39,025 nucleotides of DNA from an uncultured Caryophanales bacterium (GTDB lineage: Bacteria; Bacillota_I; Bacilli_A; RF39; UBA660): NCBI GenBank assembly GCA_946412015.1, contig CAMKGA010000001.1, positions 65,041 to 104,065 of the forward strand. Reading direction: 5' to 3'. Position 1 is the first letter of the stretch. Each line of letters begins with the position of its first letter. The translations under genes were made by a program, and so were the position numbers. This document shows positions 1 to 8,543 of this stretch, piece after piece. The notes beneath the pieces are model-generated. The model searched no databases and was not told the origin of the DNA. It saw only the letters and a list, made by a program, of their open reading frames with translations.

Positions 1-333
1 AGTTCCATCAAATACGTAATCAGTACTAATATATACTATTTTAGCACCTACCATCTTGGCTGCATCAGCCATGTTTTTAGCTCCTAAATAATTTACTTTC
101 TCACATGCTTCTTGCATATCTTCTGCACCATCTACATTAGTCCATGCAGCATTATGAAAAATAACATCTGGTTTTATTTCATTTACTTTAGCCATTACTT
201 GATCTCTATTAGTAATATCCATATCATTAATATCCATAGGATATATATCACTATCAGATACATTTCTATTTTTTAGTTCACGCACAACATCATATCCTAA
301 TTGCCCTTTATAACCTGTTACTAAATATTTCAT
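1..333 (-). CDS. rfbD: dTDP-4-dehydrorhamnose reductase, N-terminal part (runs off left edge)
   Basis: Not in the ORF track; I translated it by hand. The frame is open from the ATG at 333 to the window edge (about 111 residues). It starts MKYLVTGYKGQLGYD, a Rossmann NAD(P)-binding loop, followed by HNAAWTNVDGAE and YISTDYVFDG, which are hallmarks of RfbD/RmlD. The family reduces dTDP-4-dehydro-L-rhamnose to dTDP-L-rhamnose, the last step of that pathway, in the cytoplasm. Its ATG shares one base with the rfbC stop (TAATG), so the two are translationally coupled. The conserved YxxxK catalytic pair lies beyond the window. rfbB may follow outside; it is not seen here. Confidence 0.93.
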   Translation of the reverse strand, partial: MKYLVTGYKGQLGYDVVRELKNRNVSDSDIYPMDINDMDITNRDQVMAKVNEIKPDVIFHNAAWTNVDGAEDMQEACEKVNYLGAKNMADAAKMVGAKIVYISTDYVFDGT

Positions 334-917
334 TAATTTCTCTCCTTATATGTAAAATATTTTGGACTCTTTGATAATACTAAATGTTTTTGATCTTTTT
401 CTGATAATAATGGTTTATCAATACCATATTCTTTAAACATATCATCCCATGGAATATTTAATTCAGGATCATTCCATAAAATTCCTGCCTCTTTATCTGG
501 AGCATAATCATTATCAATTAAATATTGAAAAATAGTATTATCCTCTAAACTTATAAATCCGTGAGCAAATCCACGTGGTACAAATAATTGACGATTATTA
601 TCTGGTGTTAATAATACACTTGTATATTTACCATATGTAGGAGAACCTACTCTTATATCTACAACAACATCAATTGCTTTACCGTTTATAACTTCAACAA
701 TTTTAGCTTGACATTTAGGATCTTTTTGGAAGTGTAATCCTCTAACAACTCCTTTTGAGCTTTTAGAACGATTAGCCTGTACTACTCGTTCAAATTTAAT
801 ATTATTTTCATCATAATCACTTTGAATAAAGTATGGTGAAAAATATCCTCTATCATCACCAAATCTATTTGGTTCAATAATATAACAATCTTTAAGCTCT
901 GTTTCAATAATTTTCAT
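333..917 (-). CDS. rfbC: dTDP-4-dehydrorhamnose 3,5-epimerase
   Basis: A 194-residue RmlC-type cupin epimerase, which converts dTDP-4-keto-6-deoxyglucose to dTDP-4-keto-L-rhamnose. Visible signatures are RGLHFQ (the family's catalytic His) near residue 60, KxVEVINGKAIDVVVDIR, the Y-G-K-Y segment and FVPRGFAHGF near residue 115. Length is near the family norm (about 180-190). It lies between rfbA (1-nt gap) and rfbD (1-nt overlap), so the three are one operon for activated rhamnose, probably for a cell-wall polysaccharide. Confidence 0.95.
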   Translation of the reverse strand: MKIIETELKDCYIIEPNRFGDDRGYFSPYFIQSDYDENNIKFERVVQANRSKSSKGVVRGLHFQKDPKCQAKIVEVINGKAIDVVVDIRVGSPTYGKYTSVLLTPDNNRQLFVPRGFAHGFISLEDNTIFQYLIDNDYAPDKEAGILWNDPELNIPWDDMFKEYGIDKPLLSEKDQKHLVLSKSPKYFTYKERN

Positions 918-918
918 T

Positions 919-1806
919 TTATTTCCTCTTCTCTACTAATTTATGTAAAAACTGCCCATATTTATTCTTTTTCATAACTTTCGCACTTTCACTTAATTGC
1001 TCTTTTGATAACCACTTATTTTTATATGCAATAGCCTCAGGACAACAGATAATTTTATCTTTGTTCTTTTCAATAGAGCGAATCATGTTTGCTGCATCAA
1101 TTAAACTATCAAATGTCCCTGTATCAAACCACGTATATCCATCGCCAAGCAAACACGCTTTAAGTTTCCCTTGTGCTAGATATTGAGCATTTAAGCTTGT
1201 TATTTCTAACTCACCACGAGCAGATGGCCTTACTAGTGCAGCCTCATCACTTACGCCTTTAGGATAAAAATAAAGCCCTGTAATTGCATAATCAGATTTA
1301 GGTTGTTCTGGTTTTTCTTCAACACTTACAACATATGTACCTGATTCTGATTCATCAATTTCCATAATTCCAAATCTTTCTGGATCTTTTACTTGATATC
1401 CAAAAATAGTAGCCTTACCATTTTTGGCATTATCAATTGCTTCATTTAATAATTTTTCAAATTCATTTCCATAGAAAATATTATCTCCTAAAATCATTGC
1501 ACAATCATCATCTCCTATAAAATCACGACCAAGTAAAAATGCTTGAGCAAGTCCATCTGGAGAAGGTTGAATAACATAAGATAAATTGACTCCTAGTTTT
1601 TTACCATCTTCAAGCAATCTTTTAAAACTAGGTTGATCTTCCTTAGTAGTAATAATTAATATATCCCTAATTCCTGCTTGCATTAATACAGAAAGTGGAT
1701 AATAAATCATCGGCTTATCATATACTGGAACTAATTGTTTACTAATAGCCTTAGTAATGGGGTATAATCTTGTTCCTGAACCCCCTGCTAATATAATACC
1801 TTTCAT
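919..1806 (-). CDS. rfbA: glucose-1-phosphate thymidylyltransferase
   Basis: A 295-residue RmlA nucleotidyltransferase that makes dTDP-glucose from dTTP and glucose 1-phosphate. The N-terminus carries the sugar-nucleotide pyrophosphorylase signature MKGIILAGGSGTRLYP, then KQLVPVYDKPMIYYP, MILGDNIFYG, VEEKPEQPKSDYAITGLYFY and TWFDTGTFDSL, all typical of RmlA. Full length. First gene of the rfbA-C-D operon, with GGAGG a few bases before the ATG and its own promoter in the short gap after the tagO-like gene. Confidence 0.96.
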   Translation of the reverse strand: MKGIILAGGSGTRLYPITKAISKQLVPVYDKPMIYYPLSVLMQAGIRDILIITTKEDQPSFKRLLEDGKKLGVNLSYVIQPSPDGLAQAFLLGRDFIGDDDCAMILGDNIFYGNEFEKLLNEAIDNAKNGKATIFGYQVKDPERFGIMEIDESESGTYVVSVEEKPEQPKSDYAITGLYFYPKGVSDEAALVRPSARGELEITSLNAQYLAQGKLKACLLGDGYTWFDTGTFDSLIDAANMIRSIEKNKDKIICCPEAIAYKNKWLSKEQLSESAKVMKKNKYGQFLHKLVEKRK

Positions 1807-1822
1807 AAATCCTCCTAAATAA

Positions 1823-1851
1823 ATTTTAACATATCTTTCATTTATAGTAAA
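1823..1851 (-). promoter_or_regulatory. sigma-A promoter of the rfb operon
   Basis: On the minus strand: -35 TTTACT (1851-1846), 17-nt spacer, extended -10 TGT-TAAAAT (TAAAAT at 1828-1823). The predicted start, near 1816, is only about 10 nt before the rfbA ATG. Placed right after the stop of the tagO-like gene, so rfb need not depend on read-through. Confidence 0.7.
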
Positions 1852-1853
1852 GT

Positions 1854-2897
1854 TTACTGTCTTTTATTTCTCACACTTCTTTCAAATATTACATCAGTTT
1901 TAAAAACTAATACAATAAATATAATCATTAATACACCATATATAATCATTCCAACTTTTTGATCTATTAAAGAATAAATTATAGAAGCAATTGAAAATAG
2001 AAATGTAACTATATATATTGTAATAACAGTTTGTCTCTGTGAAAAATTCCTTTTTAAAAGTTGATGATGTATATGACTTTTATCTGGAGTTGCAAAGCTC
2101 TCACCCTTTAATTTTCTTCTTATTATTGCGAATACTGTATCAAATATAGGAACTGCAAGTATAAAAAATGGAATTATTATCGCACTCATCATTGTACTTT
2201 TAAAACCTAATAATGTAATTACTGCAATCATTAAACCTAAAAACATTGATCCAGAATCTCCCATAAATATTTTTGCTGGATAAAAATTATGGAATAAAAA
2301 TCCTAATGTTGATCCAAACATTATAAATGTAAGGGCTGTTGCAAGTGCAAATTGTCCTTTTATTACTGCAATTATTCCAATTGTTAAAAAGAATATTGAT
2401 GAAATTCCTCCAGCAAGTCCGTCCATACCATCAATTAAATTCATACAGTTAATACATCCTAAAATAAATAAAATTGTAATTGGATAGGAAAATATTCCAA
2501 AATCTAAATAGAAACCAAAAAAGCTTACATCTTTTAATAATAATCCCCCATATAGTACAACAATCAAACTAGCTACTATTTGACCTAATAATTTATATCT
2601 TGCTTTAATAGAGTTTATATCATCAATCATTCCTACAATAAGAAGTACAAAGCTTCCAATAAGAATAGAATTCATTAAATAAGTATGATTTCCAAATAAC
2701 ATATACCCTATTAAAAATCCTGAAAATATTCCGAGTCCACCAAGACGTGGCATTGGTTTTTTATGAATTTTCCTTTCATTTGGAATATCTAAAGCATTAA
2801 TATGAAATGCTATTTTTTTTATAATTGGTATAAATAATCCTACAAAAATCATTGGAATAATAATCATTATTAAAATCGAATATAACTCACTATTCAC
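1854..2897 (-). CDS. tagO: undecaprenyl-phosphate sugar-1-phosphate transferase (TagO/WecA family)
   Basis: A polytopic membrane enzyme that moves a sugar phosphate, usually GlcNAc-1-P, from UDP-sugar onto undecaprenyl phosphate, starting teichoic acid or other wall polysaccharide synthesis. Signatures: DIPNERKIHKKPMPRLGG after the first membrane segment, NLIDGMDGLAGG, the Asp-rich AKIFMGDSGS loop, PIFDTVFAIIRR and the late SHIHHQLL motif. About ten hydrophobic segments. The ORF track begins at 2942, but a consensus promoter lies inside that stretch; a GTG at 2897 (VNSELYS...) preceded by GGTGG is the likely start, giving 347 residues. The neighbouring rhamnose genes fit a wall-polysaccharide role. 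Confidence 0.9.
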   Translation of the reverse strand: MNSELYSILIMIIIPMIFVGLFIPIIKKIAFHINALDIPNERKIHKKPMPRLGGLGIFSGFLIGYMLFGNHTYLMNSILIGSFVLLIVGMIDDINSIKARYKLLGQIVASLIVVLYGGLLLKDVSFFGFYLDFGIFSYPITILFILGCINCMNLIDGMDGLAGGISSIFFLTIGIIAVIKGQFALATALTFIMFGSTLGFLFHNFYPAKIFMGDSGSMFLGLMIAVITLLGFKSTMMSAIIIPFFILAVPIFDTVFAIIRRKLKGESFATPDKSHIHHQLLKRNFSQRQTVITIYIVTFLFSIASIIYSLIDQKVGMIIYGVLMIIFIVLVFKTDVIFERSVRNKRQ

Positions 2898-2913
2898 AAA
2901 TACCACCAACAAC

Positions 2914-2942
2914 ATTATACCATAATTTAATTTCTTGTACAA
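2914..2942 (-). promoter_or_regulatory. sigma-A promoter of the tagO-like gene
   Basis: Minus strand -35 TTGTAC (2942-2937), exactly 17 nt, -10 TATAAT (2919-2914). It overlaps the N-terminal codons proposed by the ORF track, which argues for the GTG start at 2897. Predicted leader about 10 nt. Back-to-back with the plus-strand promoter at 2959-2987. Confidence 0.75.
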
Positions 2943-2958
2943 AATAAATGAGTTTTAT

Positions 2959-2987
2959 TTGTCATAATAATGTTTTTGTGGTAAAAT
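2959..2987 (+). promoter_or_regulatory. divergent sigma-A promoter of the 3.0-5.06 kb gene pair
   Basis: -35 TTGTCA (2959-2964), 17-nt spacer, extended -10 TGG-TAAAAT (TAAAAT 2982-2987). Predicted start near 2994, about 18 nt before the ATG at 3012. The two -35 boxes of the divergent promoters are 16 bp apart. Confidence 0.75.
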
Positions 2988-3011
2988 ACATCATATATTT
3001 TGGAGGGGATT

Positions 3012-4388
3012 ATGAATAAAAAAGAATTTTATAACGAATATAAAAAAATGTATGAATATAAATATGGTGATGTAGAAAATGATAACATGTTTTATAGTTT
3101 TATATATGAAATAGAAGACATTAATAAACCTAATATACTTGACATTATACATGATAAGATATATATAAATATATCTATTTTAAAAGATATATTAATAGAT
3201 GAGGTATTAAATGAAATTAATAATATATATAAAATAAAGTTTAAATATGAAGATATTTCTAATACATTAGATAAAAGTATTAATAATATTATAAAATCAC
3301 TAAAATTAGATAATTATAATTTAAATGTTAAAAATAATACTAATATAATAACTGACAATATAAAAGAAGAATTAAAACCTGTTATATACGATGTTCTAGC
3401 AACCAATACAACTTTAGATGATTATAATTTATTACCGGTTAGTAAAGCTATATTAAGTAATAAAGGATATGATACTCACTATATATTTAAAAATACAGCT
3501 TTATTTTTAATAACTTTAAAAAAAGCGTGCTATAACAAAAAATATATAATTGATGATATTTTAAATAATTTTAATTTATCAGATGAATATATTAAATCAA
3601 AACAATATAGATTAAAATGGTATCAAGAAAAGACAAAAAATAAATTAAAACTTACTAAAGATGTTATAGTTAATGATCCAAACGGAAGTATAATAATACT
3701 AAATAAGAAAAAAAATAACTTTTATATCGGACTTACAACAGATGTATATCTAAAAAACAATGAAATTATAGAGCCAAAAATTGCTTTAATTATGGATTTG
3801 AATGGAAATATATATACTATAGATGAATTTAATAAAATGGTTAGTGAAGATAAACAAATAGTCTTTGATAGTATTGAGGATTTAATTATTTATATTGGAA
3901 AAAATATAAGTACACTTAATGATAATAAAGATATTTGTATATATAATATTAAAGACTCTTTAAAAAAATCTTTAGTTAATGCAGGCTTATATACATTTTC
4001 TTTTTCTGTATCATACTTAATACTTAAGCTAATTACTGATAATCCCAAAATTGGTATAATAGCAGGAATAAATATAGGTTTCTTTATTGGAAGAGAAATA
4101 ACCGATCACATTACAGGCAAAAAATTTATAATACCTAATCTTATAAATTACATTAAATATAATAATACAATAAAAAATGAAACCAAAATAGCTACTGAAT
4201 TAGATAAATTAAGAATTGATAGTACAATAATATCTGATTATATAAATAAATTACTTGATGAAGATAAAATATCTTTAGAAAATTTAAAAAATTTAAAAAA
4301 TTATATAAATAATGATTTAATTTATGGTATACTTAATAAAGAAGATACATCTATCTTTGATAACAATAAAAAACTAGTATTAGAATAA
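3012..4388 (+). CDS. unrecognised protein with a membrane hairpin
   Basis: I do not recognise a family. The ATG at 3012 (MNKKEFYNEY) has GGAGGGG four bases upstream; the track's TTG at 3000 lies before the RBS and is less likely. The 458-residue product is rich in Asn, Ile, Lys and Asp with no signal peptide. Around residues 325-370 are two hydrophobic stretches, NAGLYTFSFSVSYLILKLI and a Gly-rich KIGIIAGINIGFFIGREI, which look like a membrane hairpin, followed by a charged helical tail. It is cotranscribed with the next gene (17-nt gap), also a membrane protein, so both may act at the inner face of the membrane. Confidence 0.8.
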   Translation: MNKKEFYNEYKKMYEYKYGDVENDNMFYSFIYEIEDINKPNILDIIHDKIYINISILKDILIDEVLNEINNIYKIKFKYEDISNTLDKSINNIIKSLKLDNYNLNVKNNTNIITDNIKEELKPVIYDVLATNTTLDDYNLLPVSKAILSNKGYDTHYIFKNTALFLITLKKACYNKKYIIDDILNNFNLSDEYIKSKQYRLKWYQEKTKNKLKLTKDVIVNDPNGSIIILNKKKNNFYIGLTTDVYLKNNEIIEPKIALIMDLNGNIYTIDEFNKMVSEDKQIVFDSIEDLIIYIGKNISTLNDNKDICIYNIKDSLKKSLVNAGLYTFSFSVSYLILKLITDNPKIGIIAGINIGFFIGREITDHITGKKFIIPNLINYIKYNNTIKNETKIATELDKLRIDSTIISDYINKLLDEDKISLENLKNLKNYINNDLIYGILNKEDTSIFDNNKKLVLE

Positions 4389-4405
4389 GTAGTAAAGAGG
4401 TGGCT

Positions 4406-5059
4406 ATGAAAAGTAAAGAAAGATATATTGACCTTTCTGATATAAAAGACGATGACTTAGATAAAACAGGATCATTTACAGATTTAATGTCAAGATCAGA
4501 ATTAAAAAGAAGAGAAAGAAAGAAAGAAGAAACTCAAGAATTAAAAGAATTATTAAATATTGATGATGAAGTAGATAAAAAGAAAAAGAAAAAAATACTA
4601 AAAGAAGAAAAAAAATTAGAAAAAAAGGCAAAAAAAGAGATAAAAGAAGAAATAGAAAATAATACTATAGAAGAAGATGAAGATTTAAAAAATTTAAGTA
4701 AAACACAAAAATTACTTGATTTAACTAATGAAATAAAATTGTCTATGCTGAATAATGTAGATGAGAATATTAAAGAAGAAAAAAAGAAATTTAGAATTGG
4801 TAATTTAATATTTATGGATCTTTTAATCATTATTTCTCTTGCTTATTATATATATTCTATTTTGTTTACTAATGTTCAACAAAATCAATTATATATTTTA
4901 ATTGGTGGTATTATAATTCTAGTTATGATTATGCTATTTTGTATCTCTGCAGTTACAAGTAAAAAAGTATCTACATTCTTTTCAATAATAAATTATTTAG
5001 TATTTATAGCATTTATACTATTTAACTTAACTTTAGTTCTTGGAATAATTAGTATTTAA
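4406..5059 (+). CDS. charged coiled-coil protein with three C-terminal membrane segments
   Basis: No family recognised. The ATG at 4406 (MKSKERYIDLSD) follows AAAGAGG; the track's GTG at 4400 overlaps that RBS. About 217 residues. Residues 1-125 are soluble, Lys/Glu-rich and likely coiled coil (runs such as DKKKKKKILKEEKKLEKK). Residues 130-217 form three hydrophobic segments (LIFMDLLIIISLAYYIY, LYILIGGIIILVMIMLF, IINYLVFIAFILFNLTLVL). Second gene of a two-gene operon, ended by a shared bidirectional terminator. Role unknown. Confidence 0.8.
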   Translation: MKSKERYIDLSDIKDDDLDKTGSFTDLMSRSELKRRERKKEETQELKELLNIDDEVDKKKKKKILKEEKKLEKKAKKEIKEEIENNTIEEDEDLKNLSKTQKLLDLTNEIKLSMLNNVDENIKEEKKKFRIGNLIFMDLLIIISLAYYIYSILFTNVQQNQLYILIGGIIILVMIMLFCISAVTSKKVSTFFSIINYLVFIAFILFNLTLVLGIISI

Positions 5060-5060
5060 A

Positions 5061-5098
5061 AAAAAGATTACAACCATTAATTTTGGTGTAATCTTTTT
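5061..5098. terminator. bidirectional terminator between convergent genes
   Basis: AAAAAGATTACA (5061-5072) pairs with TGTAATCTTTTT (5087-5098) around a 14-nt loop, with A- and T-runs on both sides, so it can serve both strands. It covers the last codons (LHQN) and stop of the minus-strand gene. Confidence 0.75.
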
Positions 5099-6396
5099 AT
5101 TTTAGTTATTAATACAAGCATAAATAACATAAGCATTAAAATAGCTGTTGAAAGTATTACTACTGTTATTATATATTTGTTATTCAATATAGATAGATTT
5201 TCTAAGTCTTTTGTTTCATATCTTTGTAATGTTTTATCCTTAGAATCATATCTATAAAACCCAATATCTCCATTATTAACATTCATTCCATATACTAAGT
5301 AAAAATCACTTTTTTTCTTTGTTTTATATGCATTAACCTTTGTTCCATTTATATCTATTTTTACCTTTTTAAAACCATTAGGAACATTTTTGGGCGTTGT
5401 ATAATATAATTTAATACTATTAAATGTAATCTCATTATAAATGGAATATGACTTAGTATTAGGATTATATACATATAGTCTTATATTTCCTTTAGAATCT
5501 TTTAATCCTACTAATATATATCCTGTTATGTCGTTATAAAGAGCTGGAACTTTTTTAGAATCAATATCTGCTTCTATTGGCGTAAAATTATCAGGTGCAG
5601 TTAATTGTTCTACTTTTTTAACAACCGTATATTCTTTTTTTCCAACTTTAACTTTAATTGGATCAATATCTTTTACATTAATAAGTAATGTATAAACTCT
5701 TTCATTGCCATTTTCAGCAATAACTGTTATTTTTATATTGTTAATTCCATCAGTAAGTTTAATATTACCTGCACCTATTACATTTGCTTTATCACTACTT
5801 GCAGTAGCATTTATATTAACACTCGTTGTATCTTCATCAACATCAAGACTATATTCTAATTTTTCTTTATCAAATTCAATATTATATCCTTCGACACTTA
5901 AACTAGATAAATAGTTATCAGAACTATTTTCCTTATTAATATCTACTACTTCATTTTTATAATCATATGATTGATTATTTTTTTTATTAGAATTACCATT
6001 ATTATTTGATTGATTATTATTTCTTGTAGGTTCAACTACTTTTATAGTAATTGATTTACTAGTTGTATAATCTTGTTCATTACCAGGATCCATCGTAGTT
6101 GCTGAAATTGGTGTTACTGTTATTACTGCAGTTCCTGCTTTTTTAGCTGTAAAACTAGCAGTAAAATATCCATTTTCAACCCAATCTGTTTGTAAGGCTC
6201 CATCAACTACAGATGTATCACTAGAGCTAACTTTAAATTTACCTTCAATACTATTTAAATTAACCGAAATAGTTATTCTATCTTGAACATTAACTGTAGT
6301 AGCACTTGCACTAACACTCATTGATGCTGCAAAAATATGCATTTTAAAACACATACAAGATAAGAATATAGTTATAAATAATAATATTTTTTTCAT
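5077..6396 (-). CDS. exported cadherin-like beta-sandwich protein, membrane anchored
   Basis: 439 residues. Residues 1-24 form a signal peptide (MKKILLFITIFLSCMCF...FAAS). Residues 25-118 are an Ig-like/BIG2-type strand-rich domain ending TSKSITIKVVEP, then an Asn-rich linker. About 160-240 is a cadherin-like beta-sandwich repeat (YLSSLSVEGYNIEF ... NGNERVYTLLINV). The C-terminus has one membrane segment (about 405-432) and a short basic tail. No LPxTG-like motif is seen. It follows the glucosaminidase gene by 8 nt and shares its cadherin-like domain type, so the two probably act together at the cell surface. Binding partner unknown. Confidence 0.82.
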   Translation of the reverse strand: MKKILLFITIFLSCMCFKMHIFAASMSVSASATTVNVQDRITISVNLNSIEGKFKVSSSDTSVVDGALQTDWVENGYFTASFTAKKAGTAVITVTPISATTMDPGNEQDYTTSKSITIKVVEPTRNNNQSNNNGNSNKKNNQSYDYKNEVVDINKENSSDNYLSSLSVEGYNIEFDKEKLEYSLDVDEDTTSVNINATASSDKANVIGAGNIKLTDGINNIKITVIAENGNERVYTLLINVKDIDPIKVKVGKKEYTVVKKVEQLTAPDNFTPIEADIDSKKVPALYNDITGYILVGLKDSKGNIRLYVYNPNTKSYSIYNEITFNSIKLYYTTPKNVPNGFKKVKIDINGTKVNAYKTKKKSDFYLVYGMNVNNGDIGFYRYDSKDKTLQRYETKDLENLSILNNKYIITVVILSTAILMLMLFMLVLITKIKRLHQN

Positions 6397-6404
6397 TTAA
6401 TCAC

Positions 6405-8453
6405 CTATTGTTCTATTGTTGACCTTGAAAGTACAACATTTTTTAATTTACCATAATCTGCTGCTGTTACACTTTTACTATGATTTACATCAGATGCTTC
6501 AATTTGTTCATCGTTTAAACTAATACTACCTAATACATAATTCTTTACTTTAGCATAATCTACAGCAGTAATTTTTCCGTCTCCATTAACATCGCCATAT
6601 AAAATAGTTTTTAATGTTTTTTCTTCACTATTTGTTTTTATAGTAACACTATATCCTGTTTTAATTATGCCATCTGTAATAGTATTACCATTATTATCTT
6701 TTATAGTAACTAAAATACTACTATCTAACTTATTCCTGATTTGAGATACATTAGAATTAATGCTAAAGCCCATTAAATATAACGCATTATTTTTTATATT
6801 AGCATTATTAAGTGCATCCATAACACTTAGCTTATTATCGTCTTTTATATCTTCTTTAGGCTCTCTAATAACATTAATTGTATATACCCTCTCATCTCCA
6901 TTTTGAGCTGTTACTTTAATATTTACTTTAGTATTATCACTAGTTAAGCTAACATATCCTGTACCACTTACTTTTGCACTGTTATTAACCAAAGATGCTG
7001 AAATAGTTATACTATCAATATTGCTTTTTACATAGTAATTATAATTAGTTACTCCCCCATCAAACGAAGTAATATTATCTCCATTAATACTTAATGATTT
7101 TAAATAATTATTAGGATTTCCTGTATTAGGTAAGCTAGTTTCATCAGGCATATTTTTATATACAGGTATATAAAATACAAACTCTGAATTAAGTATATTA
7201 GAATCGTTATATGATTTATAAACGGAATTACCTTCTAGCATTGGTGCTTGAATATTAGTCTGATATTGATGAGAGAAATATCCATCATTACCTACAACAT
7301 CCCATTTTTTAAAATAAATTGTATTCTGCCCTATATTAATATAATTCTTTCCAATCCATTTAGCTCCACCACGAATTGCTTTATCCATACTATTCCATGG
7401 TCTATCATATGAACTTTGAGTATATCCACTACCCGTTGCCCAATAAAGGCCATTATAAACTGGGTTAGAACCACTAGTAGCACCTATATTATAAGGATTA
7501 TAAATACCAGAATAACTATTACCATTATATGTAAATGCTTTACCGCTCACAGCAGTTGTTGCATAGCTTCTTCCTCCAACTTCTTGTTTTGATAAAGAAG
7601 CAAGATATACAGGACTTACATTTGATTCTTCGGCTGCTGTTATAAACGAAGATGAGTAATTATTTAAATAATCTCCATTTAGTAACCTTTGAACAACTTC
7701 TAATTTTTGTAAATCTTTCTCATAAGATAATGCCTCAAATTGAAAGATATACATATCTATTAAAAAATTTCTTGGATCCATATAATAAGCAATGGTTTTA
7801 TCATTTGCTTGATACCAAGTACTACCATCAAATGCTTTAAATGTATCGTTATAATAATTATAAGATCCACTCCAAGTATTTAAATAACCAACATTATTAT
7901 ATCCATCAACAACTTCTATTAAACTATTACCAAGTACATTTTCACGACTTACTGCATAATTGAAATCTATATCAGTATTTATTGCTTTAAAAGTCCATTT
8001 AGGATGTGCTTGTTTTAAAATTGATAACTTTGAAAAATAACTTTCTGGAAATCCAGCATTTCTAAATTCTTCTTTATAAGATTCTTCTACATATCCATCT
8101 CTTTTAAGATTGCTATTACAGAAATATCCAGTATATACTTTAGATGGATTATTTTGAAATGAATAATTTACTTTTACATATTCAGTATCACAGCGTGATT
8201 TATCAGATGATGGATATTTTTCTCCTTCTATAACTGTTACAATATCTCCAGTATCAAGCCATACAACCCCTGGTACATATGAATTAAAATTAGTATTACT
8301 ATAAAAACATTTTCCTGTGGATGTAGATTTTAATTCACACTTAGTCCCATCAGTAATTAATACTGTTGCCTTATAGTCTGCTTTAACTATTTTATTAAAA
8401 CTAAATAATGTAATAAATATAAATAAAACATATATCATATTTCTTTTATTCAT
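6405..8453 (-). CDS. exported endo-beta-N-acetylglucosaminidase with cadherin-like and dockerin domains
   Basis: The start is set at the ATG 8453 (MNKRNMIYVLF) after AGGTGG; the track's longer N-terminus has no RBS and contains the promoter. About 682 residues: signal peptide; an SH3b-like region (ATVLITDGTKC...); a glucosaminidase (LytD/LytB-like) domain around 130-420 with SKQEVGGRSYATTAVSG and GIYNPYNIGA, cleaving peptidoglycan glycan strands; a cadherin-like beta sandwich around 455-540; and a type I dockerin at the C-terminus with two Ca-binding repeats (DVNGDGKITAVDYAKVKNYVL and DVNHSKSVTAADYGKLKNVVL). A dockerin on an autolysin is unusual and implies a cohesin partner. Operon with the gene downstream. 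Confidence 0.85.
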   Translation of the reverse strand: MNKRNMIYVLFIFITLFSFNKIVKADYKATVLITDGTKCELKSTSTGKCFYSNTNFNSYVPGVVWLDTGDIVTVIEGEKYPSSDKSRCDTEYVKVNYSFQNNPSKVYTGYFCNSNLKRDGYVEESYKEEFRNAGFPESYFSKLSILKQAHPKWTFKAINTDIDFNYAVSRENVLGNSLIEVVDGYNNVGYLNTWSGSYNYYNDTFKAFDGSTWYQANDKTIAYYMDPRNFLIDMYIFQFEALSYEKDLQKLEVVQRLLNGDYLNNYSSSFITAAEESNVSPVYLASLSKQEVGGRSYATTAVSGKAFTYNGNSYSGIYNPYNIGATSGSNPVYNGLYWATGSGYTQSSYDRPWNSMDKAIRGGAKWIGKNYINIGQNTIYFKKWDVVGNDGYFSHQYQTNIQAPMLEGNSVYKSYNDSNILNSEFVFYIPVYKNMPDETSLPNTGNPNNYLKSLSINGDNITSFDGGVTNYNYYVKSNIDSITISASLVNNSAKVSGTGYVSLTSDNTKVNIKVTAQNGDERVYTINVIREPKEDIKDDNKLSVMDALNNANIKNNALYLMGFSINSNVSQIRNKLDSSILVTIKDNNGNTITDGIIKTGYSVTIKTNSEEKTLKTILYGDVNGDGKITAVDYAKVKNYVLGSISLNDEQIEASDVNHSKSVTAADYGKLKNVVLSRSTIEQ

Positions 8454-8475
8454 ACAACCACCTACTATCATGATA

Positions 8476-8484
8476 ATTATATCA
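8476..8484 (-). promoter_or_regulatory. extended -10 promoter of the glucosaminidase operon
   Basis: Minus strand TGA-TATAAT (8484-8476), a perfect extended -10. No good -35 is seen 17 nt upstream. Predicted leader about 16 nt to the ATG at 8453. Confidence 0.55.
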
Positions 8485-8510
8485 AAAATATCTAAATAAA
8501 TAAAGTCATA

Positions 8511-8543
8511 AAAACATAAAAAAACTTTGCAAAAGCAAAGTTT
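8511..8543 (-). terminator. intrinsic terminator of the RDD/YugP operon
   Basis: Minus strand hairpin AAACTTTGC-TTTT-GCAAAGTTT (9-bp stem, 8522-8543) followed by a T-run. It overlaps the stop codon of the zinc-peptidase gene. Confidence 0.75.

Noticed and set aside
2898-2942. ATG at 2942 as tagO start
   Set aside because: A TTGTAC-N17-TATAAT promoter lies in this stretch and no RBS precedes the ATG; GTG 2897 has GGTGG.
4534-4830. Minus-strand 98-aa ORF and other antisense track ORFs (for example 5705, 9661, 11290, 16545, 31301, 36575)
   Set aside because: They are shadows of clear genes on the other strand, without RBS or recognisable content.
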